The notes under the pieces: generated by a model
Told to the model about the DNA's origin: nothing
The model's database searches: none
Seen by the model: only the letters and a program-made list of their open reading frames with translations
Translations under genes and position numbers: made by a program
Source of the DNA: Rhabditophanes sp. KR3021
Taxonomy: Eukaryota > Nematoda > Chromadorea > Rhabditida > Alloionematidae
Length of the DNA stretch: 64,000 bases
Reading direction: 5' to 3'
Assembly: GCA_963281155.1 (NCBI GenBank)
Contig: CAUJLY010000006.1
Location: 6,448,001 to 6,512,000 of the forward strand
In this document: positions 12,558 through 23,450 of the stretch, piece after piece
How the letters are laid out: each line of letters opens with the position of its first letter
Numbering within the stretch: the stretch's first letter is position 1

Positions 12558-13886
12558 TTAAATGACTGGTTGAGCCTTTCCGAGTTTAAGTTTATTTCGA
12601 AGCATTCTTACTTTCGACTTAATGATATTCCATTCATAATAGCACCCAATAATTGTTCTCGGAATTTCAGGATATGAAGTAAAAGCCGTTCTAGTGTGTA
12701 AAAGCCTTGTGTTTGCCCATAAAACTGTGTCACCTAAAAATATATAATAACATATAATAATACACAATAAAAGAGTATATTTAGATAGAAACGTACCACT
12801 TTCTAGCTGAATATCAAATATATTTCTGTCATCATAACACAATTGGGTAAATAACTTCATTGCATTGTAAATTTTCTGAACCTCCTCAACGTCAGTAACG
12901 TCATAAAAGAAGCTTCGCATAGCATTTCCAAATTGAATCTTAACAACTTTCCCATTTTGATCCTCTTGAATGATCCTATGCCTTGCCATCATGTTGTAAT
13001 CAAATTTATTATCTTTTTTCCCATTAATCTCATGAACATCATAACCTTCTTCTATGAACTCCATTTGATATTTAGTTAAAATATTGTAATGGTCTGGATA
13101 TTCTGCTTTCATAATATTAGCAATATTGAACCCATCGACAAATAAACTTAAGCCACCTTCTTTGGCTCTATGCAACATATGCAGCATTTGAAGTTGTGGA
13201 GGAAATTGCAAGGATGTAAAATCAGTGTGAAATGGTAATTCCGAATCACTTGCATATGCCATGTTGGACGCATCCATCTTAACAGCTACTTCAAAAACGT
13301 TTCCAAAATGTGTTCGATGTAGAAAACCAAATCTATCAGAAAGTTTTTCCGCAACTTTATTGTCATTTTTCGGGCCATTTGTCAGAATAGCAATGCCGTC
13401 ATAACAAACAGTTTCCAAAAAATCATGCAAAGTTTTATCATTCGTCATGACATCGGTATGATCAAATCGAATCTGTCTATTTGCGATTTCTTCTTTATTC
13501 CAAGGTTTAGTATTTTCCAAATAAACAGACTTTCTCCACTCACGTTGAACTTGATCATTTAAGTTACGCATTTTTAACCAATCACTGCAATATGTGCTAG
13601 TTAAATTACCCGGCCATTTAATTTTCAATGCATTGGCTTCTTCATCAACCCAAACTTTTTCTGGTTCCACGTTCACATCAAATGTTTTCATGGCTAAGTT
13701 TCTAGCCGTCATTGCAGGCGATATTGTGTATGTCTTAGGATCATGACTGCAATCTCTCAACCAAACATAGGGGTACAAACCAATTTTCTTGTCTTTCCTG
13801 AAATTGACTTTAACCAAACGCCTACCCAAGTTATTTTCAATTGAACATATAGGTCTACAGCAATTGATAAGCCTTGAATTTTGCAT
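12558..13886 (-). CDS. Gamma-butyrobetaine hydroxylase (BBOX)-like 2-oxoglutarate dioxygenase
   Basis: Two exons, 12797-13886 and 12558-12733; 421 aa. The 63-nt intron is open and in frame, but removing it gives the expected LESGDTVLWANTRLLHTR. An N-terminal DUF971-like part (PYVWLRDC) is followed by the TauD/TfdA catalytic domain. The Fe(II) ligands are HTD (in ELPFHTDFTSLQFPP) and the distal His of RLLHTR, whose following Arg should bind 2-oxoglutarate. The ending WNIIKSKVRMLRNKL closely matches BBOX, better than trimethyllysine hydroxylase. The family makes L-carnitine from gamma-butyrobetaine. Unlike the human enzyme, the N-terminal zinc site is eroded: the Cys cluster after WLRD is reduced to CSHDP. 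An acceptor-like CTTTTAG one nt before the ATG supports the start. Confidence 0.85.
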   Translation of the reverse strand: MQNSRLINCCRPICSIENNLGRRLVKVNFRKDKKIGLYPYVWLRDCSHDPKTYTISPAMTARNLAMKTFDVNVEPEKVWVDEEANALKIKWPGNLTSTYCSDWLKMRNLNDQVQREWRKSVYLENTKPWNKEEIANRQIRFDHTDVMTNDKTLHDFLETVCYDGIAILTNGPKNDNKVAEKLSDRFGFLHRTHFGNVFEVAVKMDASNMAYASDSELPFHTDFTSLQFPPQLQMLHMLHRAKEGGLSLFVDGFNIANIMKAEYPDHYNILTKYQMEFIEEGYDVHEINGKKDNKFDYNMMARHRIIQEDQNGKVVKIQFGNAMRSFFYDVTDVEEVQKIYNAMKLFTQLCYDDRNIFDIQLESGTFLSKYTLLLCIIICYYIFLGDTVLWANTRLLHTRTAFTSYPEIPRTIIGCYYEWNIIKSKVRMLRNKLKLGKAQPVI

Positions 13887-13887
13887 C

Positions 13888-13889
13888 CT
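13888..13889 (-). promoter_or_regulatory. Candidate trans-splice acceptor, BBOX-like gene
   Basis: ATTCGCTTTTAG, then G, then the ATG at 13886. Same AG-N-ATG arrangement as at 7571-7575 and 5945-5950. Confidence 0.5.
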
Positions 13890-14464
13890 AAAAGCGAATG
13901 TTATTAATACATTTAAAAAGGTGAATTGACAATCTAGAATTATACAGGAAACAACAATATAATAATCTCCAACAAAATACTTTAGATTGCATTACTAAGT
14001 AATTGTTTGTAGTTGCAGGACAATTAAAAATGACATCTTATCAAAGCAATAAAAATAGCTTTGTATCTATCTATAAAAATGTACTTTGTCTGCATTTTTA
14101 CCAATTAAAGTTACTAATAGGTCAAATCATAATACAAAGATTGCTTTTTTCCAGATTAAAAAATATAGACACAAATGCTCAGATTGTCTTTTTCGTTTCT
14201 TTGATTTAACATATCTTCAGATCAATAAACAAATAATTTTATAAGATTATGCATATTAATAAACAGTTTATTTTGTAGAAAAGACAACCGTTGTTTTTTG
14301 ATAACGAAAGATATAAATAATATATAATATATTCGCTTTGTTAAAAAATAAAAGTGAGAAATCTACATTATATGTATATAAATATATGTGTGCAAATCAT
14401 AAGAATTTGAATATGGTTTCTTCTGATAAGTCAAAATGTTTTATCTATGTTTTATAGTAAATCG
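13890..14464. other. Intergenic: BBOX-like 5' side and liprin 3' side
   Basis: Two same-strand genes are separated by 578 nt. It holds the BBOX-like promoter and the liprin 3'UTR; AATAAA on the minus strand at 14267-14272 is a candidate liprin polyadenylation signal. A plus-strand ORF at 14003-14209 looks like chance. Confidence 0.5.
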
Positions 14465-17400
14465 TTAGCTGTGCTTGTTGTTTAATGACATATTTTGCTG
14501 TTGATTAATGTGTCCTTGACTTGGACCTCCTCGATATGTTTCAGGTCTGAATTCAAGAATTAATTTACTAAATGCATGTTCTAATGTCTGTCTTGAATGT
14601 TCGTCTTGCGGAGAAATTTGAAGAGCAAGGATCAAACTCTGGGCGTCAAATGTTTCGTCAAGGGCTATTAAAGCTCCATGTACTCCAGTGTCTTTTAAAT
14701 TCAATGCATAACATCCTAATCCAACTTCTTCAACCCATCTGGAAACTCGTTCGTTTGACCACACCATTACATCTGAAATATTTAATATGTAAAGTATAAG
14801 TACCTTGTTGTTTCATGACTAATTACCTTTATTTACGTTTTCGCAGGCTTTCTGTCTGTCATAGAAGACTTTTTTTTCGTAATTGAGCTTTTTCAAGCAA
14901 ATTATACCATACTGAAGGCTTGTTCTATGGAAACTGTCTACCATTTTCAAATGAACTCGGAGATCTCTTTTCGATAAATGTTCTAGCATTCTGGCATCCA
15001 ATAAGCATTCCATGAAAGCCCCTCTGTATTTAGCTAATCCAAGCATGGGTAACCATTCATTTCCAATCCACTCGTGGTTCATTTCTCCAAAGGCTAAGCT
15101 AGTAGGAGACGTTTTTGGCGCTGATGGAGATGTTAGGGCTACCATTTCTTGAATTGCCAAACGCAACTTGAGTCTATGCAATGGATTACTAATACCAATT
15201 TCTCTTTGAATTTCTTGATCTGAAAGTGCTGACATAATCGCTCCGCTTTTAACATTTGCTTTGCAGGCTGCTACATACCAGGCCGGCATTCCGACCCATA
15301 ATTCAAGCCACGCAACTACTGTTGGCCCATTCCATAACGCAAATGGCGTTCTAGCTTCCATTGCTTTCTCTAATAGCTCATTTTTCTTCCTTCTCCTTTT
15401 ATCAAAATCAGATGTTCCCGATCCTCCTAAAGTTCCCTGATATAAACTCAAATTAGGGAGGGAAGCTTTTCTTGACAATTAACTAAATTATTTGGACTAA
15501 AAGCGACATTTTCTTCATACATAGAAGAAGTTTCACTGTCTGAATATGATCCTGTATCATAAGCACCTTTGGCATACATTTGACTCTTGGATTTTTTCGA
15601 GCCAAAAATTCTACCAAGTGATTTTAAGCCACTCGATGACATTGATTTTTTCTTTGGCTGTTTTAATACACCACTTGGTCCTGAAATTGCATTTGAAAAG
15701 TCATTTGTATTATACATAAGAGAAGCCGGAATATTTTGATCGTTGACTAATTGATCATCACTATTCTGGTATGAAGCCATGTTGTCTTGAGAGAGATGGT
15801 TAAAATTGTTTCGTCTTTGATATTGACGATGGAATTGCTCCAACTCATATTCATCAACAGCCATACCACTAGGATTAATATTCGAGTAACCGTCATTAAT
15901 ATTGCGATAATTATTATAAACTGCATGCGATGGTAGAGTATTGTATTGTCGATGCGGAGATCCTCTTGGGGTTGATTGTAAATGATTACCTTGGTTCATT
16001 AGCATCTCTTCCATCCCTAATCTATTGTGAGAATAATGAATTCCTGGATCATCGGACCAATTTTGTTGTTCTAATCTTTCGCAAGCTATTTCAGCATGAT
16101 TTTTTTCTTCCTGAATCATACGAATTTCAGTATTAATAGCATCTAAACGATCTTGCAACGCTGCAGCCAATTCATGGGTTTCGTGGCCAGACATAGGAGA
16201 ATCGAAAACATCTGTACCCATTAAGTCTGTAGTAGAACACTTTTTGAAAGCATCTAGTTTTGAGGAACTATGTGGAATTGTTGATATACCCCCAATATCA
16301 GCTACAGACGAGGAATTAGAAAAGGCTTGCTGAACATTTGCTAATACATGTGCTTGTTGCAATCTGTCCCAATCGCCTTCATTTAGTGTTTGTATCTTTG
16401 AGACATCACTGTCAAGAGCTTGAGATCTACCCTTTTTGGATCTTAGAATACTGAGTGTTTCTGGATTGGCAAATGTTTTTTGAACATTATTTAACTTTTC
16501 AGAAGCAACTGAAACATTTGAGCAAGCTGGAATAACATTTCCATTAAGTCTTGAATAAAATTGAGCTGTTCTGATCGTGTATAACTGATTGCGAAGGGAT
16601 TCAATTTCTTTACGAAGTTGCTCATTGTCACGGTATAGTCTTTCTTTAGCTCTTTGTGCTTGATCATAAACACGTTTAGTCGATTCAAGCTTTTCAGTTA
16701 GTCTATTCTTCTCATCTAAAGCTTGCATCCTTTCTTTGAGGTGGAGTTGTAAGCGATCGTTCGATTCAGATAGTAACTTATCGACAGTTGTTGACAATCT
16801 TTGGTTGTGCTCTTCATTCATTTTCTCCCGCTGAACAGATCGCTCAAGATCAGAAGAACGTTCGCTAATTTGCCGCTCAAGTCTGGTGACTCGTTCCTCG
16901 GCTGACATTTGTTTTTTCTCAGCGGCTGTCAAAGCTTCCATTCTTTGCTGCAATTCTGCTTCTACCGATGGCAAGGATTCTGCCTTTTTCAGGCTTTGGG
17001 CTAATTGTTTTTCAGCCAACTCCAATCTTTCTTGTAAACTATGAACTTTTTCTTCATTAAGTCTAACTGAAGCATCTTTGTTTGCCAACTGATTTTCAAG
17101 CTTATCATTAATGTCTCGCATGCAGGACGCTTCTCTTTGAACAGTCAAATATCTGCTTTCGAGAGAAACAATTTTTGCGTCTTGTTCTTGCCTCTGTGCT
17201 TGAATTTCCTGCAGATTATGCTGCATTTTAATAGATTGTTCATCATAACGGCATATTTGCTTTTGCGACTCCGCCATTTCAGTCTCCAGTTTTGCGTTAC
17301 GTTGTGATAATTCATTTGATTGTTTTAGAGCATTGTTCAACTCAACAGACATCCGTTCAATCTGTTCCTGCATTTCTAACTGGGCTAGAGAAGATTCATA

Positions 17401-18135
17401 GGATTGCATGGATTGCTGATTGCTACTTTGCCCCCCATTATCATTTTCAATTCTTCTTTCAGCTTCATCCTTTTGGGATTTGTGGAGTTGGTTTTTAAGT
17501 TGAGCGATTTCTTGATCTTTAAGTATACTTTCATCTTCAAGGGTGGCTACTCTTTCCATGGCAACACGTAGCCGTTCTCTTACTTTTTCATCCAAAGCTT
17601 TATGATGCTCAAATAATGATTTTAATGCTTTCAAAACATCAACTTCCGAAGAAACTCCACCTGCTGTACTTAAAGCTTGTCTCCTCATTAATGTCTTTTG
17701 CAAAGACCGTTCGTGTCGCGAAACCAGACATTCTAAGTGTTCCAATAAAAGACGAGTATTATTACGTTCAGCTTTCAACTCCACTATTTCTTCATCTTTT
17801 TCCATCAATTGATCACGAATAATAGCTAATTCTTTAGTTAAAGCAGCCATGTCAGGAGGCATGTGCTGTAGATGCATTTCCAATTGCCTGGCTAAGGAGT
17901 CTTTTTCTTTTTCGGAATCTTGTATATTATCTTGCAAGTCATGAATTTGGGTCTCAGAGTGTCTTAACTGTTCCAGCAATTGATCTTTTTGATCAAGCAT
18001 ATTCACCATCAATTTTTCAATTTGACTATCATGTGTCCCTGATTCATTGCCATTATAATTTGGTATAATGCGATCAATACTGTCCTCCGATATAGTCGGC
18101 ATTGGAGTCCAATCGTACTCATTATCAGCCATCAT
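14465..18135 (-). CDS. syd-2: Liprin-alpha (SYD-2), presynaptic scaffold
   Basis: Three exons: 15521-18135, 14827-15470, 14465-14772; 1188 aa, the normal family length. Residues ~30-540 are heptad-rich coiled coil with the family signature [21 protein letters not shown] and, next to it, [16 protein letters not shown] Ser/Asn-rich linker follows, then three SAM domains at about 916-985 (starting [15 protein letters not shown]), 1006-1070 ([14 protein letters not shown]) and 1090-1150 ([15 protein letters not shown]). Liprin-alpha organises presynaptic active zones, binding ELKS/RIM, LAR phosphatases and kinesin-3. The 50-nt intron 15471-15520 was placed at GTATGA..TTGTCAAG because the upstream frame runs 23 nt into it before stopping and only this pair joins the frames. 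The C-terminus ends NKHS and lacks the VRTYSC-type PDZ ligand of vertebrate liprin-alpha. Confidence 0.95.
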
Positions 18136-21100
18136 TTATAAGAAAAGGTTTTTTATTGTATTTGGTTATTTATTTAGTTTGAAATTAAGTTATTTTATAT
18201 AGATTCCACTTAAAAGAGGCTCAATAATTAGGCAAAATTGAGAAATAGGCAGAATATTAATGGTGGCATCTGCAAAATAAATTAAAACTAAAATGTAAAA
18301 AGGTTAATATGTGTTCATCTCAGTATACTACAATACAAAATACTTAGTAGATGTGGTTGAAATACATCAAATATAATAAATATAAGGTAGTATAAATAGC
18401 AAAAAATTGGTATGGCAATAAATAATAAGAACTGGCTCATTTAATCTCCCAGCATATAGTTAAAATGAATAACAAATATACAGATGGACATTTTAGTATT
18501 ACTTTATAAAAAGAGCATACAAATACGTGTTACAAAGAGTGCTGAAATGGTTTCGATGAATGAAATAAATTTACATTTAGCGATGTTTCAATAAATTGAT
18601 AATGAAGAGGTTTAGGTGAAATTATAACAACGAGGTTTAGGTAAATTGTAAGATAGTTTTTAGAGAAATTTCCAGAAATGATGTTTAGATAAATTGATAA
18701 TAAATTGATATCAAATGTGATTTAAATATTTGGATGTTTAAATACTATTAATAACTACTTTCATATTATTATGCTTAGGGCATTTTTAGTAATAAGCTTA
18801 AAACTTTCAACAATTATTTATCATAAAATATAACTTAACTCTTTGTTGATAACAAGCTGACTTGCGGTCATTAGATGAATTAAGGTACGTGTTATAATGT
18901 GCCGCTGCTCTCAACTTATAAATCAAGCGCCACTATTCTTACAACACAATAAATATGCTCTCAAAAAATCAATACGTTTAAATTAATGCACAGTAAATTG
19001 GAAAGAAGCTTTCCGGCTTTTTGCCAGTTAGTTGTACATCTTATAGCGGTACCAGACCACCATCATTATATTGTGGGGTACGTCGCAAATATATATTTAT
19101 ATACTTTTCACTGTCCAACAACAGCTTCTGTCAAGTATAGACTTCCTAGCTAAATAAGGAGTAATTTAGGTACAGAATTATAAGATATAATATGCATATA
19201 AATATATGTAGACACTAACACAAGGAATAAGATTGCCCATATGTTATGGCATAATAATTTAATCTTTTATCGAATGGTCATCAAAAATATAAAAAAAGAA
19301 GGAAATGTGGGATTACGAGTATTGAGAGTATTGCACTTTGAGAATAGATCGAAACTGTTAGAAATTGAAGTGTATACCCAATGATTTCAATCTTCTTTCT
19401 ATTGTATATATTTGCCTTGGTGCAAACATTGTATATATTTATATACATATAATGAATTCGCGAATGGTATAAGAGGTTCAATGATAGTAAGTCTATACGG
19501 GAATGTATCTTATGAATAATAAAGAGGCATCTTTAGTAGCCTTTTGAACAGTATTAATTATTTAAGCTGAATGAAAGAGCAATAAAATAGTGTACCTTTA
19601 AATATTTTCTTTTATTCTTCAAGAAATGGCGATTGTTTAGTGTAAAAACAGACTCTAAATGTTGTTAGTCATTAAAAATTACAACTTTTGATGATATCAG
19701 ATTATAGAGGTAACACCAATAGGTAACGTTGTTCCTTATCATAATAAACTTTTCCGGATAATTGAAAAGTAGTAGAACGAGGTAGATCAATTAATGTGTA
19801 TATATTTATTCAAATAACATTTGGTGCTGTGATTTACCGTTTAGTCATTTTGCAAGCAATTAGATTTCTTGGAAACAAAAAAATATTTGCTGTATATTTT
19901 ATTAGGCATTTGAAAACGAGATAAGAAAATGTAGGGATATTTAATATAAGTATTCTATACATTTATTCTAATTTGAATGGGTCGGAAAGGCAGAAACTCG
20001 GTTATTTAGTAATAGTACAAGTCCATTATATTTAATATACTGTGAGCATCATTTCTTCATTACCAACTTTATATCCTAAATTTCTTTCAAATTTCTTGTC
20101 TTTTATTTGTTTTTTAATAGTCAGCGTATATATTTCATCAACACCACCAATAAAAACATTATCATTTGATTGAATTGTTTGAAATAAAATATTAAATTTC
20201 AATAAGCAAAGCCATATAACCTTCTTTATTTTACAATAATTTTATACGAATAAAATGGATTTAAAAGAAAAGAAATAGAACAATGTAAATAAATTTGCAT
20301 CAAATAAAGTTTAATGACATTTGTTCAAAGTTTTAAACCGGGTATGTGTATAAAATTATGATACGATTAATGAGAGATTTGATTAAAAAGTATCAATAAC
20401 GACATTCTAAATTATTTCTCAAAACTAGTAGTAACGTTAATTTGTTAGTGTGTTACAGCCTTTTCTCAAGCAATTAATAATATTGGTGAGAGTTTTAACT
20501 AATATTTTGTTGGTGAGTGAATAGGATATACCTTGATAACAAAAAACTATAAAAATGAACAAAATAAAAAATGAACAGTGTACTTATAGTAGAGATTAAT
20601 AATAAAATTAAAAAAACGTGTGAAATGTAACTAGTCAATATATGCAAAGACCTGTTGAATTGTCTGGATTATTTAGAATATTTAAATTCCAGCGATAGCT
20701 AAATAATCAGATGTCGGTGAAAAGAATTGTATGTATTTTTATATTTGGGTTGTTTGATGTTGTGATACGAATAGAAATATAAAAAGCACCATTAGCCAAA
20801 GATATTTAAGTACATAATATACATTGATCACATCTATTTTATAAGAAAGAGCTTTAATTAATAGTTACATATAGAACATTATAAAAAAGATACAATGATA
20901 GGCCAACTTAAAAAAATTGGAAGAAATGACCATTTTGATATTGAAAATAAGTAGGTTGTACATTACTTTTTGTATGTATGTGAGTTTGCATGATGAAAAA
21001 GACATATATCAAAATGGGATAAAAAACAAAAACGAAATCCCGTGAAGCACCGTCAATGATTATAAATATTAAAACGAAAATATGTATAAGGGTGTCCAAA

Positions 21101-21376
21101 ATATGAAAAAAAGCGACAACTGCATGAATGCCAAAAGACAAAAAAACGAAACTTAATCAGGAAATTTGCATTTGCTAATCTTGTTAAAAATTATTATTAC
21201 ACCCATCTATAATGTGTAAATGTATAAATAGATCGCTGTTTTTTGCTTGCTTCCTTTTATCTTTGATCAAATTTAAGGAAGAGTGATTGTTATTATAGAA
21301 TATTATTGAAATCTGATTGGTACGTAATTATACGAATCCTTTTGTTTAATTCATTTACGTTGTATGAGGTATTTGA
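18136..21376. other. 3.2-kb intergenic region upstream of liprin
   Basis: Contains the liprin promoter and the 3' flank of the nuclear receptor. A slightly GC-richer patch at about 18850-19150 (CCGCTGCTC, GCGGTACC, GGGGTACG) stands out from the surrounding A/T and may be promoter or 5'UTR. ORFs at 19281-19481 and 20908-21141 have no gene context. Confidence 0.5.
18581..18710. repeat. Short diverged tandem repeat
   Basis: About four imperfect copies of a 25-40 nt unit with a core like GAGGTTTAGGTAAATTG or GATGTTTAGATAAATTGATAA. It lies in non-coding DNA 0.5 kb upstream of liprin. No function is suggested. Confidence 0.5.
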
Positions 21377-23222
21377 TTAGTGTTGACTTTTCATGCACAA
21401 TTCCTTGACGAATTGATCAATGCGCCAGAAATGGCCGAATACTTCCATAACCTGCATGTTTTCATCGTTCTGGGCAATTATTTGCTGAAAGATATGAACA
21501 ATATAAGTTTTGTTATTAGTATGGTTACCTGAATTGACGATGTCATCAAAAGAATGGATCCGAATCTTAACCCTCCGGGAATAACTCCATGTCTACTTAC
21601 AATGTAATTGAACAATGAATTCAAATATCTTTCCCGAACACATTCTACCTCGGATTTTGCTGATATTGATAAATCACAGGCATCTAAAATGTTTATAAAT
21701 ATTTTGCCTAGCTTTAATTTACTATACCTGGATTAAAAAGTAACAGGGCTTTAAAGAGTGAAAACTCATCTGTTGTAATTTGCATTTTACGAAAAGGAAC
21801 CATAATTTCATCCATCTGGCGGTGATAGATTGAACGACATCCTGGAATTCGAACAGACTCTTGAGGTTGGCGAAGAATGTAAGCTCCGTTTGGATAAACT
21901 ATCTTATCTGGTCCTTGGTCGTAAGAGTAAAAGACTCTGTTTAAGATGTTAAATGTAAATGCAAAATTGTGAACCAATGCAAACTAAAACTGATTAGATA
22001 AGGCGATAATTTTTTAAAATTACCTGATCGTCAAGTCCAAGAGCAGTAAAATCGGAAAATGATTTAACCCACTCTAAGCACAATCTCAATTCTCTAATAT
22101 TCCACATTTGAATATCATTCATCGAAGCGGGATATAGATCTTTGAACAATGTATTTTGCTAAAAATAATCAAATGTTAAAGATGTCAAATATAAAAGTTA
22201 CTAATTATCAATTATTAGTTATTGAAGTTATCAATTATCAATTAACATACATCAGTAAGCAAACTCCAAGAATTGTAAAGTAGACATGGCGATAACAATG
22301 TCTCTTTGACTGTCTTATGTTCTGGAAATACCTTGGTTCTTAAATCATTGCAATGATCCTCGGTGGCCTTCAATTCTTCTATCAATTTGTCGCCCTCTTG
22401 GCTACAGTTACTGGAGGAAGAATCTATGGTTGCAGCATCATCGTCAGCAGCTTCAGCTTTGACATTATTCTTTTGCTTTTTAGTTGGGCCTATTCGGTCA
22501 CGGTCATTTTGAATAGCGTTAGAATCCATGCCCTGCAAAATAAACAAATATTATAAGACAAATAGTCTCTCAAAACATACCACTGCATAACATTTTGAAA
22601 AACGACAGTGACGGCAAGCACAGCGAACATTCTTGCTGATTTCACAATTTCCATCGTACTGACAAGTAAACTGGTGGCCGGAAACTACAGTTCGGCGAAA
22701 AAAAGTTTTACTAAAAAGGATTGTTATCACTTAAAAGTATTGATTAAAAACTTGCCATCCGTTGCTAAAAATATATACAATTGATAAAAAGATTAGAAAA
22801 TGTCAAATACACTATGTCGACGATTTCAACGATTTTTAGAAAGAAAAAGAGAAGTTGGTTTAATTAGACTACAATAATTGCAAGTACGATGTCATTTTCA
22901 TGCAATTTGTTAGCTTTTCTCACTTAAAATACTTGTTTTTGGGGAATAAATGACGCAAAAAAGTGTTGATACAAAAATTTACCAAGCGTCGAAAGAGTGA
23001 AGCATCATTATACATATAAAACATACCATGATTCGACTCCATAATGCCAACCGGTAGCTTCGTCTTGGCATACTTGACATTTGGTTCCTGGTTGAACCTT
23101 ACGACCTTTAAAAAGAGGGTAATCACATGGTGAAAATTTATTAATTTAAAACAATATACATACATTCACACTTAACATAAACGAAACAATCAAAAATAGA
23201 AAAACTTACGTTGCGCACTCAT
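21377..23222 (-). CDS. Nuclear hormone receptor, nematode supplementary type (CNGCK P-box)
   Basis: Nine exons: 23210-23222, 23027-23105, 22756-22764, 22581-22710, 22251-22532, 22024-22158, 21728-21983, 21529-21683, 21377-21484; 388 aa. The DNA-binding domain spans residues ~14-90: CQVC, then SCNGCKTFFRR (P-box), then the second finger C-x5-C-x9-C-x2-C ending CRFSKCYAVGM. Cys31 and Cys34 of the first finger and the two residues between them come from a 9-nt exon. A Lys/Asp/Ser-rich hinge leads to a ligand-binding domain (~180-388) with a helical end QFVKELCMKSQH at the AF-2 position. It is a ligand-regulated or orphan nuclear transcription factor; the CNGCK P-box is typical of the large HNF4-derived nematode set. 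I cannot assign an individual nhr name. Confidence 0.88.
22756..22764 (-). other. 9-nt coding microexon with GC-AG downstream intron
   Basis: Reads CAACGGATG on the coding strand, preceded by TTTTTAG and followed by GCAAGT, a standard GC-type donor. It joins phase 2 to phase 2 and encodes the end of Cys31, Asn32, Gly33 and the start of Cys34 of the zinc finger. Flanking introns are 262 nt (22765-23026) and 45 nt (22711-22755). Confidence 0.75.
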
Positions 23223-23440
23223 CGATACTTGTTTTTGTTAAATCAGAGGACAAAAATAGTTAAAATGTTGCCACTTTTAATGGTGAAAATTGAATGTTTT
23301 TTATTAAAAGCAGCAGCTTCTTTCTGTGTATATCCTTGTTATTGCTGCCTAGTAAATTTTCATCTGGACACGGTGCACACTAGATGCTAGCAGAGTCGCA
23401 GAGTGTTTATGGGTGAATGCAGGAAGATGCTCCTTTGTTG

Positions 23441-23450
23441 TATATATATA
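23441..23450 (-). promoter_or_regulatory. Candidate TATA box of the nuclear receptor gene
   Basis: A TATATATATA core (extended as a palindrome) lies ~220 nt upstream of the receptor ATG within a GC-richer 300-nt block (23330-23640). Position and surrounding composition suggest the core promoter; not proven. Confidence 0.35.

Noticed and set aside
15471..15520. Two overlapping liprin reading frames as a programmed frameshift
   Set aside because: A 50-nt GT-AG intron (GTATGA..GTCAAG) joins the frames in phase, which is far simpler than a frameshift.
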